Positions 1-5,667 of a stretch of DNA of 6,971 bases are shown here, one piece after another. The DNA lies in the NCBI GenBank assembly GCA_955652255.1, contig CATPAW010000146.1, positions 1-6,971 on the forward strand. The letters run 5' to 3'. This stretch comes from an uncultured Chthoniobacterales bacterium (GTDB lineage Bacteria; Verrucomicrobiota; Verrucomicrobiia; Chthoniobacterales; UBA10450). Positions within the stretch are counted from its first letter, which is position 1. Every line of letters begins with the position of its first letter. The translations under genes and the position numbers were made by a program. The notes under the pieces are model-generated. The model worked only from the letters and a program-made list of their open reading frames with translations, was not told the DNA's origin and did no database searches.

Positions 1-57
1 GACGTTTGGGACGGCAGTGTACGCGATCGATTGGAACGTTTGCAAAAACAACTTTGA
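1..57 (+). CDS. atpH: ATP synthase F1 subunit delta, C-terminal end (partial)
   Basis: Frame 1 reads DVWDGSVRDRLERLQKQL and then TGA at 55-57. The D-G-S-V-R-x-R-L-x-x-L pattern is the usual C-terminus of the F1 delta subunit (OSCP in mitochondria), which joins the top of the alpha3beta3 hexamer to the peripheral stalk. Only the last 18 codons are in the window, so nothing can be said about the rest of the protein. Its position directly before atpA matches the standard bacterial order atpF-atpH-atpA. The identification rests on the motif and the location together; the tail alone would be too short to be sure. Confidence 0.85.
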   Translation, partial: DVWDGSVRDRLERLQKQL

Positions 58-84
58 AAGATCGACAATAACAAGATCGACAAT
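58..84 (+). repeat. Two 12-bp direct repeats, 15-bp period, in the atpH-atpA spacer
   Basis: AAGATCGACAAT occurs at 58-69 and again at 73-84, separated by AAC. The two copies fill almost the whole 28-base spacer between the atpH stop and the atpA start. The arrangement looks like a recent tandem duplication of a 15-bp unit. No G-rich Shine-Dalgarno sequence is present in this stretch, so the repeat occupies the place where the atpA ribosome binding site would be. Confidence 0.8.
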
Positions 85-85
85 C

Positions 86-1618
86 ATGAGCAGTATTCTT
101 GAAGAAATTGAAACGAAAATCGCGGGACTGAAAACATCGACGACGAAGAGCAACGTCGGTGTCGTGCGTGAGACGGGTGACGGTGTCGCGCGCATCGAAG
201 GATTGAGCGACGTCATGCTTAACGAGATGATCGAATTCCCAAACGGCGTTTTTGGTATCGCGTTGAACCTGGAAGAAACGGAGGTCGGCGCGATTTTGCT
301 CGGCGATAATACGAAGATATCCGAAGGAGACGAAGCCAGGACCACAGGGAAGCTCCTTCAGGTCCCAGTCGGCAAAGCGCTTCTCGGCCGCGTCGTTAAC
401 ACCATTGGTCAACCGCTCGATGGCAAGGGGCCGGTCAAAACCGAATCTTTTTATCCACTGGAAAAAATTGCGCCGGGTGTGATCAAGCGGCGCGGCGTCA
501 GCCAACCGGTTCAGACCGGCATCATGGCGATCGATGCGATGATTCCGATCGGTCGCGGCCAGCGTGAGCTAATTATCGGCGACCGCGCCACCGGCAAAAC
601 AACCATCGCGATCGACACGATTATCAGTCAGGCGCGGCTGAACAAGGCGGCCGAAGACGCGAAGGAGAAAGATTATCGTCCGCTTTACTGCATTTACGTC
701 GCCGTCGGTCAGAAAAACTCCAACGTCGCGCGCGCTCTCGACATTCTCGGAAGAGAAGGAGCCATGCCCTACACCACAATCATTTCCGCACCTGCATCCG
801 ATACGGCGACGAATCAATATCTGGCGCCGTTCGCCGGCGCGGCGATGGGCGAGTGGTTCATGGACAACGGCATGGACGCACTCATCATTTTCGATGATTT
901 GTCGAAGCACGCTGTCGCTTATCGGCAGGTTTCGCTCGTGCTGAAGCGGCCGTCCGGTCGCGAAGCTTATCCCGGCGATGTGTTTTATTTGCATTCGCGC
1001 TTGCTCGAACGCAGCGCGCGCGTGACCGATGAATTCGGCGGCGGTTCGCTCACGGCGCTGCCCATCATCGAGACGCAAGCCGGCGACGTCTCCGCCTACA
1101 TTCCGACAAACGTGATCTCAATTACTGACGGACAAATTTATCTCGAAACAGATCTATTTTATCAAGGCGTGCGGCCGGCCATTTCGGTCGGTCTTTCCGT
1201 CAGCCGTGTCGGATCAGCCGCGCAGATCAAAGCGATCAAACAAGTGGCCGGCAAAGTGAAGCTCGATCTCGCGCAATTTCGCGAGCTGGCCGCATTCGCG
1301 CAATTCGGTTCCGATCTGGATGCCGCGACGAAAGCGCGGCTCGATCGCGGCCAGCGCATCGTCGAGCTCTTCAAGCAAACGCAATACAATCCCATTCCAG
1401 TCGAGCAACAGGTGGCAGTGATGTGGGCGATGCAGAACGGATATGTCGATCCTGTGCCGGTTGAGCGGGTGAAAGAATTTCAAAGCAAGCTGCAGGATTA
1501 TCTGGAGACACGGAAAGAAAGTCTGCTCCGGTCGATTCGCGAGAAAAAGCAAATCGACGAAGACCTCGAAGGACAATTGAAAGCAGCGCTCGAAGAATTC
1601 AAAACAACCTGGAAATGA
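86..1618 (+). CDS. atpA: ATP synthase F1 subunit alpha
   Basis: This is the non-catalytic nucleotide-binding subunit of the F1 hexamer, alternating with beta at the cytoplasmic face of the membrane. The start at 86 gives 510 residues beginning MSSILEEIETKIAGLK, the usual alpha length and N-terminus. An upstream in-frame ATG at 17 would lie inside atpH and add 23 residues encoded partly by the direct repeat, so it is rejected. The beta-barrel domain spans about 1-95, the P-loop is GDRATGKT at 165-172, LIIFDDLSKHAVAYR covers 266-280, and SVSRVGSAAQ at 371-380 holds the arginine finger R374. The helical C-terminal domain runs from about 381 to 510. The P-loop has Ala where Gln is nearly always found (GDRQTGKT). 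No clear Shine-Dalgarno sequence precedes the start. The family assignment is secure. Confidence 0.98.
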   Translation: MSSILEEIETKIAGLKTSTTKSNVGVVRETGDGVARIEGLSDVMLNEMIEFPNGVFGIALNLEETEVGAILLGDNTKISEGDEARTTGKLLQVPVGKALLGRVVNTIGQPLDGKGPVKTESFYPLEKIAPGVIKRRGVSQPVQTGIMAIDAMIPIGRGQRELIIGDRATGKTTIAIDTIISQARLNKAAEDAKEKDYRPLYCIYVAVGQKNSNVARALDILGREGAMPYTTIISAPASDTATNQYLAPFAGAAMGEWFMDNGMDALIIFDDLSKHAVAYRQVSLVLKRPSGREAYPGDVFYLHSRLLERSARVTDEFGGGSLTALPIIETQAGDVSAYIPTNVISITDGQIYLETDLFYQGVRPAISVGLSVSRVGSAAQIKAIKQVAGKVKLDLAQFRELAAFAQFGSDLDAATKARLDRGQRIVELFKQTQYNPIPVEQQVAVMWAMQNGYVDPVPVERVKEFQSKLQDYLETRKESLLRSIREKKQIDEDLEGQLKAALEEFKTTWK

Positions 1619-1655
1619 CACAATTTTCGGAAAATCTAGCGTTTGTTCTTACATA

Positions 1656-1662
1656 TAAGGAG
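1656..1662 (+). promoter_or_regulatory. Shine-Dalgarno sequence in the atpA-atpG spacer
   Basis: TAAGGAG lies 3 bases before an ATG at 1666 and about 50 bases before the atpG start. It is the only strong Shine-Dalgarno match near any of the ATP synthase starts. It cannot serve atpG directly because of the distance, so it most likely serves the 13-codon ORF that follows. The 3-base spacing is shorter than usual. Confidence 0.45.
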
Positions 1663-1665
1663 TTT

Positions 1666-1707
1666 ATGCGTCTGAGCTCACGACTGACGATTTCAAACTC
1701 ACGTTAA
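1666..1707 (+). CDS. Possible 13-codon leader peptide before atpG
   Basis: ATG at 1666 opens MRLSSRLTISNSR and ends with TAA at 1705-1707, six bases before the atpG ATG. It is preceded by a good Shine-Dalgarno sequence, whereas atpG has none of its own. One reading is that ribosomes load here and pass on to atpG by reinitiation or translational coupling. The alternative is that this is a chance short ORF in a 95-base spacer. Nothing in the peptide (no codon runs, no hydrophobic stretch) points to a function as a protein. Confidence 0.3.
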   Translation: MRLSSRLTISNSR

Positions 1708-1713
1708 CGAGCA

Positions 1714-2589
1714 ATGGCAAACACGCAGGACATTCGGCGCCGGATCAAATCGATCCGCAACACCGCGCAGATCACGAAGGCGATGCAGATGGTCGCCGCA
1801 TCCAAGATGCGCAAAGCCCAGCAGCACGCGCTGGCCGGCCGCCCCTATGCCGGCTTGATGAACAAGGTGCTCGTTTCGCTGCAAAAACGCACCGACCCGC
1901 GATTGCACCCGCTCTTGCATGTTCGCGAGCTGAAGAAGGAGCTTGTCCTGATCATTAGCACAGACAAAGGCCTCGCCGGTGCACTGAACACGAATCTTTT
2001 TCGCGAGGCGGCGAATTTCGACCCGACAAAAACGGTTTACGTTGTCGCTGGGAAAAAGGCGCGACAATTTATTGCGCGTGCGAAACGCGAGCTGCTCGCT
2101 GATTTCGAATTGAAGGATGCGCCCACTTTCGTTGAAACGAAATCGATCGCGAAATTTTGCACGGAAAAATTCCTTAAGCTTGAAGTGGACAAGGTTTCCG
2201 TGCTTTACACCCATTTTATCAACACGATCGATCAACGTTCGGTCGTGCAGACATTGCTTCCGATCAGCAGTTTTGATCTTCCAAAGAAACACGAGGAGGC
2301 GGGGGCGAACGAGGATGTCGATCCAATGCTCGGGTATGTTTTTGAGCCAAGTGCCGAGGCCGTGCTCGATATGCTGCTGCCCTATTACATTCAGTATCAG
2401 GTTTTTCAGATGATCCTCGATGCACGCGCGTCCGAACACAGCGCGCGCATGGTGGCGATGAAAAATGCGACCGACAACGCAAATCAATTCATCAAGGATT
2501 TGACCCTCGAATATAACAAGATGCGCCAGGCGGGCATTACCACTGAGCTGCTCGAAATCGCGACCGCGCAAATGGCCGTGGGCTCTTAA
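1714..2589 (+). CDS. atpG: ATP synthase F1 subunit gamma
   Basis: This is the central rotor shaft of F1, coupling c-ring rotation to conformational change in the beta subunits. The 291-residue protein matches the family length. The N-terminal helix begins MANTQDIRRRIKSIRNTAQI and continues TKAMQMVAASKMRKAQ (residues 21-36). The Rossmann-like middle domain has STDKGLAGALN at 82-92. The C-terminal helix carries SEHSARMVAMKNATDNA at 240-256, followed by YNKMRQAGITTELLEI. The two terminal helices form the coiled-coil axle. The start is set by homology; no ribosome binding site is evident except the one serving the mini-ORF upstream. It lies 95 bases after atpA and 9 bases before atpD, in the normal operon order. 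A 290-residue antisense frame covers almost the same span and is a shadow. Confidence 0.97.
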   Translation: MANTQDIRRRIKSIRNTAQITKAMQMVAASKMRKAQQHALAGRPYAGLMNKVLVSLQKRTDPRLHPLLHVRELKKELVLIISTDKGLAGALNTNLFREAANFDPTKTVYVVAGKKARQFIARAKRELLADFELKDAPTFVETKSIAKFCTEKFLKLEVDKVSVLYTHFINTIDQRSVVQTLLPISSFDLPKKHEEAGANEDVDPMLGYVFEPSAEAVLDMLLPYYIQYQVFQMILDARASEHSARMVAMKNATDNANQFIKDLTLEYNKMRQAGITTELLEIATAQMAVGS

Positions 2590-2598
2590 TCAACGCTT

Positions 2599-4008
2599 AT
2601 GAATAAAGGAAACATTGTGCAAGTCATCGGCCCGGTGGTGGACGTGGAATTCCCGCAGGGAAAAAAATTGCCGCGCATTTATAACGCGCTCGAAATCGAA
2701 TACGAAGTCAACGGCAATCCGACCAAGCTCACTCTCGAAGTGCAGCAGCATCTCGGCGAAAATTGGGTGCGTTCCATCGCGATGTCGTCAACGGAAGGTT
2801 TGAAGCGCGGAATGAACGTGGCGGATACCGGGGGCCCAATCACCGTGCCAGTGGGTGAAGGCGTGCTCGGCCGTCTTTTTAATGTTACCGGGGATCCGAT
2901 TGATAATCGCGGGCCGGTCAAATTCACCAAACGCTATCCGATTCATCGCCCGGCGCCTGATCTTATGGAGCAGGACACCAAAGTGCAGATTCTCGAGACC
3001 GGAATCAAAGTCATCGATCTGGTCTGTCCTTTTTCCAAAGGCGGAAAAGTCGGCGCGTTCGGCGGCGCAGGTGTCGGCAAGACCGTCATCATCCAGGAGT
3101 TAATCAATAACATCGCGATGAAACACGGAGGCGTTTCCATGTTCGCTGGAGTGGGCGAACGGAGCCGCGAAGGCAACGATCTTTACAAGGAAATGAGCGA
3201 GGCCGGCGTGATCGATCAAAAAGATTTGTCAAAGTCGAAGGTGGGGATGGTTTTCGGTCAGATGAACGAGCCGCCGGGCGCGCGCCTGCGCGTGGGACTT
3301 TCCGCGCTTGCCATGACCGAATACTTTCGCGACGAGCGCAACCAGGACGTGCTTCTTTTCATCGACAATATTTTTCGATTTTCGCAAGCAGGCTCCGAAG
3401 TTTCGGCGCTTCTCGGGCGCACGCCGTCCGCGGTTGGTTATCAACCGACGCTCGCGGCGGAGATGGGCGATTTACAGGAACGCATTACATCGACGACGAA
3501 AGGCTCGATCACATCGTTCCAGGCGGTTTATGTTCCGGCGGACGATCTGACCGACCCTGCGCCCGCGAACACATTTGCGCATTTGGATTCGACCATCGTG
3601 CTCGAGCGCTCGATCGCTGAGCTTGGAATTTATCCCGCCGTCGATCCGCTGGCATCGACATCGAAATCGCTCGCGCCCGAAGTTGTCGGCGAGGAACATT
3701 ATAATGTCGCGCGGGGTGTGCAGCGTGTCTTGCAACGTTACAAAGATCTCCAGGACATCATCGCCATTCTCGGCATGGACGAACTCAGTCCGGAAGACAA
3801 ACTGACCGTTTATCGCGCGCGCAAGATTCAGCGATTCCTCAGCCAGCCGTTCCACGTCGCGGAAGTTTTCACCGGACACAAAGGCCAATACGTCACGACC
3901 GCGGAGACGGTGCGCGGTTTCAAAGAAATCCTCGATGGCAAACATGACGAAGTTCCCGAGCAGAACTTCTACATGAAAGGCAACATCGATATGATCAGGG
4001 ACGGTTAA
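2599..4008 (+). CDS. atpD: ATP synthase F1 subunit beta (catalytic)
   Basis: This catalytic subunit makes or hydrolyses ATP at the alpha-beta interface. The 469-residue length is typical. Visible motifs are the N-terminal barrel starting IVQVIGPVVDVEFP (6-19), the P-loop GGAGVGKT at 155-162, and GVGERSREGNDLY at 184-196 with the catalytic glutamate E187. The Walker B segment LLFIDNIFRF lies at 252-261, followed by the conserved SALLGRTPSAVGYQP at 269-283. The C-terminal lever loop reads DELSPED at 394-400, with Pro where Glu or Asp is common. The gene starts 9 bases after atpG and has no visible Shine-Dalgarno sequence, so it may be translated by coupling to atpG. The family assignment is secure. 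Confidence 0.98.
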   Translation: MNKGNIVQVIGPVVDVEFPQGKKLPRIYNALEIEYEVNGNPTKLTLEVQQHLGENWVRSIAMSSTEGLKRGMNVADTGGPITVPVGEGVLGRLFNVTGDPIDNRGPVKFTKRYPIHRPAPDLMEQDTKVQILETGIKVIDLVCPFSKGGKVGAFGGAGVGKTVIIQELINNIAMKHGGVSMFAGVGERSREGNDLYKEMSEAGVIDQKDLSKSKVGMVFGQMNEPPGARLRVGLSALAMTEYFRDERNQDVLLFIDNIFRFSQAGSEVSALLGRTPSAVGYQPTLAAEMGDLQERITSTTKGSITSFQAVYVPADDLTDPAPANTFAHLDSTIVLERSIAELGIYPAVDPLASTSKSLAPEVVGEEHYNVARGVQRVLQRYKDLQDIIAILGMDELSPEDKLTVYRARKIQRFLSQPFHVAEVFTGHKGQYVTTAETVRGFKEILDGKHDEVPEQNFYMKGNIDMIRDG

Positions 4009-4027
4009 ATAGTTTAAGCGTTGAATA

Positions 4028-4085
4028 GTTACAACCGCCGGACTTTCACGTTTCATGTTTTCTTTTAACTTTGTAACCTTGTAAC
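4028..4085 (+). repeat. Short direct and inverted repeats in the atpD-atpC spacer
   Basis: The 87-base spacer is AT-rich and internally repetitive. TTGTAAC occurs at 4071-4077 and 4079-4085, and its reverse complement GTTACAA at 4028-4034. TTTCACG and TTTCATG sit side by side at 4044-4057, and AATAGTT occurs at 4008-4014 and 4024-4030. The unit size is close to seven bases, as in the array after lpxI. The GTTACAA/TTGTAAC pair could form a weak 7-bp stem with a loop of about 36 bases. No terminator-like GC stem with a T-run is present, so read-through into atpC is expected. Confidence 0.6.
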
Positions 4086-4095
4086 TTTTGAAGCC

Positions 4096-4503
4096 ATGGC
4101 CACACTGAAACTAGAAATTGTTACGCCGGAGGCGAAGATTTACTCCGAAGATGTAAACATGGTCACTTTGCCGGGATCGGAAGGCGAGCTCGGCGTTTAC
4201 CCGAAGCACGTTCCACTGCTGACGACATTGAAACCGGGCGAACTTCGCGTTTTGAAAGATGGACGCGAAACGGCGATGGCGGTGGGCGAAGGATTCGTCG
4301 AAATCAAAGCGGACGGCGTCTCGGTTTTGACAGATATGGCGTTGGAAGCTGAGAAGATCGACGTTGCTGCAGCTGAAGCCGCAGTCGAGCGCGCCAAGGC
4401 GGCCATGAAAGAGGACCACGGCGCCGAGGAAGTCGCCGCCATCCAGGCGTCGCTGCAAAAAGCGCTCGCCCAATTGCGCGTTAAACGTCGTCGCCATTCG
4501 TAA
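4096..4503 (+). CDS. atpC: ATP synthase F1 subunit epsilon
   Basis: This is the rotor-foot subunit, which contacts gamma and the c-ring and can inhibit ATP hydrolysis through its C-terminal helices. The 135 residues match the family. The N-terminal beta-sandwich (about 1-85) contains the signature PGSEGELGVYPKHVPLLTTL at 26-45. Two Ala/Lys/Glu-rich helices follow (about 88-130), ending in RVKRRRHS. The segment at 88-93 reads IDVAAA where ATP-sensing epsilons have I(L)DXXRA, so the key Arg is Ala92. The start at ATG 4096 fits the conserved N-terminus; only a weak GAAG lies upstream. It follows atpD by 87 bases and is the last ATP synthase gene. Confidence 0.96.
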   Translation: MATLKLEIVTPEAKIYSEDVNMVTLPGSEGELGVYPKHVPLLTTLKPGELRVLKDGRETAMAVGEGFVEIKADGVSVLTDMALEAEKIDVAAAEAAVERAKAAMKEDHGAEEVAAIQASLQKALAQLRVKRRRHS

Positions 4504-4522
4504 CACAGACGTCTCGCCTGTG
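4504..4522 (+). repeat. Imperfect inverted repeat between atpC and lpxI
   Basis: CACAG at 4504-4508 pairs with CTGTG at 4518-4522 around a 9-base middle. It begins immediately after the atpC stop. The stem is short and has no T-run, so it is a poor terminator. The form resembles small palindromic intergenic repeats common in some Gram-negative genomes, but that family link is only an impression. Confidence 0.35.
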
Positions 4523-4533
4523 CGTCAGGCGCA

Positions 4534-5343
4534 ATGCAAAATCCAGAGATTCTCGGAATCATCGCGGGTAACGGCGTTTATCCGCGACAACTGGCCGACG
4601 CTGCGCGCAAAGCCGGCGTGAGGAAAATTGTCGCTGCTGCATTCTCAGACGAGACCGATCCCGCGCTGACGCAACATGTCGATCTAATCGAATGGATGCG
4701 CGTCGGACAACTCAGCCGATTGCTAAGATTTTTCCGCGAACAAAAAGTCCATCACGCCATCATGGCCGGGCAGATCGCGCCGAGAAATCTTTTTGATCTG
4801 CGTCCGGATTGGAAAGCGCTGCTTGTTCTTGCGAAGCTCAAACAACGCAACGCTGAATCAATCTTTACCGCCATTGCGGACGAACTCGCGAAGGTAGATG
4901 TCGATCTTTTGCCAGCCACGAGTTTCCTCGAAGATTGTCTCGCTCAGGCGGGATTGGTCGTCGGACCAAAGTTAACGCGTCGCGAAGAAGAGGATGTCGA
5001 TCTTGGCTGGAAGATCGCGAAAGAAATCGCGCGACTCGACATCGGACAAACTGTGATCGTGAAAAACGGAACGGTTCTCGCAGTCGAGGCGTTTGAAGGA
5101 ACGAACGACGCGATCAAACGCGGCGGCGCACTCGCGCGCAAAAGCGCGGTCATGATCAAAGTTTCGAAACCAGATCAAGATATGCGTTTCGATGTGCCGG
5201 TGATTGGCGTGGAAACAATTCGCATCGCTACCAAAGTGAAGTTGCGCGTCATCGCGGTCGAGGCGGAAAAAGCTTTGCTGCTCGAGCGCGAAGCAATTGT
5301 CGATCTTGCCGAGGCCGCGAAGATTTCGATCGTGGCGCGCTAG
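4534..5343 (+). CDS. lpxI: UDP-2,3-diacylglucosamine pyrophosphatase LpxI
   Basis: LpxI cleaves UDP-2,3-diacylglucosamine to lipid X and UMP in the cytoplasm, the fourth step of lipid A synthesis; it replaces the unrelated LpxH in many non-enteric lineages. The 269 residues match the family (formerly DUF1009). The N-terminal domain opens LGIIAGNGVYPRQLADAARK (7-26), the usual LpxI start, and has MAGQ at 77-80. The C-terminal catalytic domain has VEAFEGTNDAI at 184-194, GGA at 197-199 and PDQDMRFDVPVIGVETI at 213-229. It begins 30 bases after atpC with at best a weak AGGCG upstream, so it may be transcribed with the ATP synthase genes. No other lpx gene is adjacent, which is unlike the common arrangement near lpxA/lpxB. 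The family call is confident from motifs; activity is inferred from the family. Confidence 0.93.
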   Translation: MQNPEILGIIAGNGVYPRQLADAARKAGVRKIVAAAFSDETDPALTQHVDLIEWMRVGQLSRLLRFFREQKVHHAIMAGQIAPRNLFDLRPDWKALLVLAKLKQRNAESIFTAIADELAKVDVDLLPATSFLEDCLAQAGLVVGPKLTRREEEDVDLGWKIAKEIARLDIGQTVIVKNGTVLAVEAFEGTNDAIKRGGALARKSAVMIKVSKPDQDMRFDVPVIGVETIRIATKVKLRVIAVEAEKALLLEREAIVDLAEAAKISIVAR

Positions 5344-5346
5344 TTG

Positions 5347-5374
5347 CAATCTGCAATCTGAAATCTACAATCTG
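5347..5374 (+). repeat. Heptamer tandem array (4 units) after lpxI
   Basis: Four consecutive 7-base units read CAATCTG, CAATCTG, AAATCTA, CAATCTG. Three are identical and the third differs at two positions. The array starts four bases after the lpxI stop and ends 11 bases before the tRNA. It resembles the short tandemly repeated repetitive (heptamer) sequences first described in cyanobacteria, though no relation is claimed. Confidence 0.85.
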
Positions 5375-5385
5375 AAAGCTTTTCC

Positions 5386-5458
5386 GGGGTCTTAGCTCAG
5401 TTGGTAGAGCGCCTCAATGGCATTGAGGAGGTCACGGGTTCGAATCCCGTAGGCTCCA
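5386..5458 (+). tRNA. tRNA-Ala (anticodon GGC)
   Basis: The 73 bases fold as a complete cloverleaf. The acceptor stem is 5386-5392 with 5451-5457, the D stem GCTC/GAGC (5395-5398 with 5407-5410), and the anticodon stem CCTCA/TGAGG around loop ATGGCAT. The T stem is ACGGG/CCCGT with loop TTCGAAT. The anticodon is GGC at 5419-5421, reading GCC and GCU alanine codons. The acceptor stem has the G3:U70 pair (5388 with 5455), the main identity element for alanyl-tRNA synthetase, so anticodon and acceptor agree. The discriminator is A5458. CCA is not encoded (AAA follows), so a CCA-adding enzyme would be needed. It lies 42 bases after lpxI and could be processed from a read-through transcript, as no separate promoter is obvious. 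Confidence 0.97.
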
Positions 5459-5476
5459 AAATCTCGACGAGATTTT
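5458..5476 (+). terminator. A/T-flanked hairpin directly after the tRNA
   Basis: AAAATCTCG and CGAGATTTT form a perfect 9-bp inverted repeat around A5467; as RNA this folds as an 8-bp stem with a 3-base loop. The 3' arm ends in four T, and the 5' arm begins with four A, giving a terminator-like shape in both directions. The T-run is short and is followed by GG, so termination may be weak. The position right at the tRNA 3' end also fits a processing signal. Confidence 0.5.
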
Positions 5477-5640
5477 GGAACCGGCGGCGCGGAGCGCCGG
5501 GTCCAGAGCGAGGGTCAGAGCCGGGAGCCAAAGGCGAATGCTTTGGATAATCCCCTAGACTCCATTCCCTTTCCGTCATTCTTCAGCCGAGGGGACGTGA
5601 CCGCGATTTTCTCCCTCTCGGACCCATCAGGCGGGGCCAG
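5477..5640. other. GC-rich gene-free segment with several hairpins
   Basis: No convincing coding frame exists here, but several stems can be drawn. CCGGCG/CGCCGG pairs 5481-5486 with 5495-5500. CCAAAG/CTTTGG pairs 5528-5533 with 5541-5546 around a 7-base loop. CCGAG+GGGA at 5587-5595 pairs with TCCC+T+CTCGG at 5612-5621 with one bulged T. A long-range pairing joins GGGTCC (5499-5504), GAG (5506-5508) and AGGG (5511-5514) to CCCT, CTC and GGACCC at 5613-5625. Some of these exclude each other. The segment could be an unrecognised structured RNA, decayed repeat or tRNA material, or simply GC-rich spacer. I do not recognise an RNA family. Confidence 0.35.
5549..5564 (+). repeat. Imperfect copy of the tRNA-Ala 3' end
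   Basis: AATCCCCTAGACTCCA matches the tRNA 3' end AATCCCGTAGGCTCCA (5443-5458) at 14 of 16 positions, 106 bases downstream. A duplicated tRNA 3' end is the usual mark of an integration attachment site, but no integrase or element lies between the copies. A decayed, internally deleted tRNA copy is another possibility: GGGTC..AGC at 5512-5521 also resembles the tRNA 5' region. Confidence 0.4.
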
Positions 5641-5667
5641 TTAAAAAATAACTTGTAATCCCTATTT

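Noticed and set aside
17..85. In-frame upstream ATG at 17 giving a 533-residue alpha subunit
   Set aside because: This start lies inside the atpH C-terminus, and the added 23 residues are encoded by atpH and the repeat. MSSILEEIE from ATG 86 is the normal alpha N-terminus.
1623..1635. ATTTTC-G-GAAAAT inverted repeat just after atpA, as a terminator
   Set aside because: The stem is all A/T apart from one pair, the loop is too tight, and there is no T-run. Termination here would cut off atpG, atpD and atpC.
1699..2571. 290-residue antisense open frame over atpG
   Set aside because: It mirrors the secure atpG gene in the opposite strand, has no family motifs, and is typical of shadow frames in GC-rich coding DNA.
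3472..4056. 194-residue antisense open frame over the end of atpD
   Set aside because: It is fully explained as the complement of conserved beta-subunit codons and has no recognisable domain.
4028..4085. GTTACAA/TTGTAAC stem as a terminator after atpD
   Set aside because: Seven weak base pairs with a loop of about 36 bases and no following T-run do not make an intrinsic terminator.
5347..5374. Heptamer array as a CRISPR-like structure
   Set aside because: The units are seven bases with no spacers, far too short for CRISPR repeats, and no cas genes are present.
5397..5579. 60-residue minus-strand frame containing TGFEPVTSSMPLRRSTN
   Set aside because: This is a well-known false protein produced by translating the complement of a tRNA gene; here it lies antisense to tRNA-Ala.
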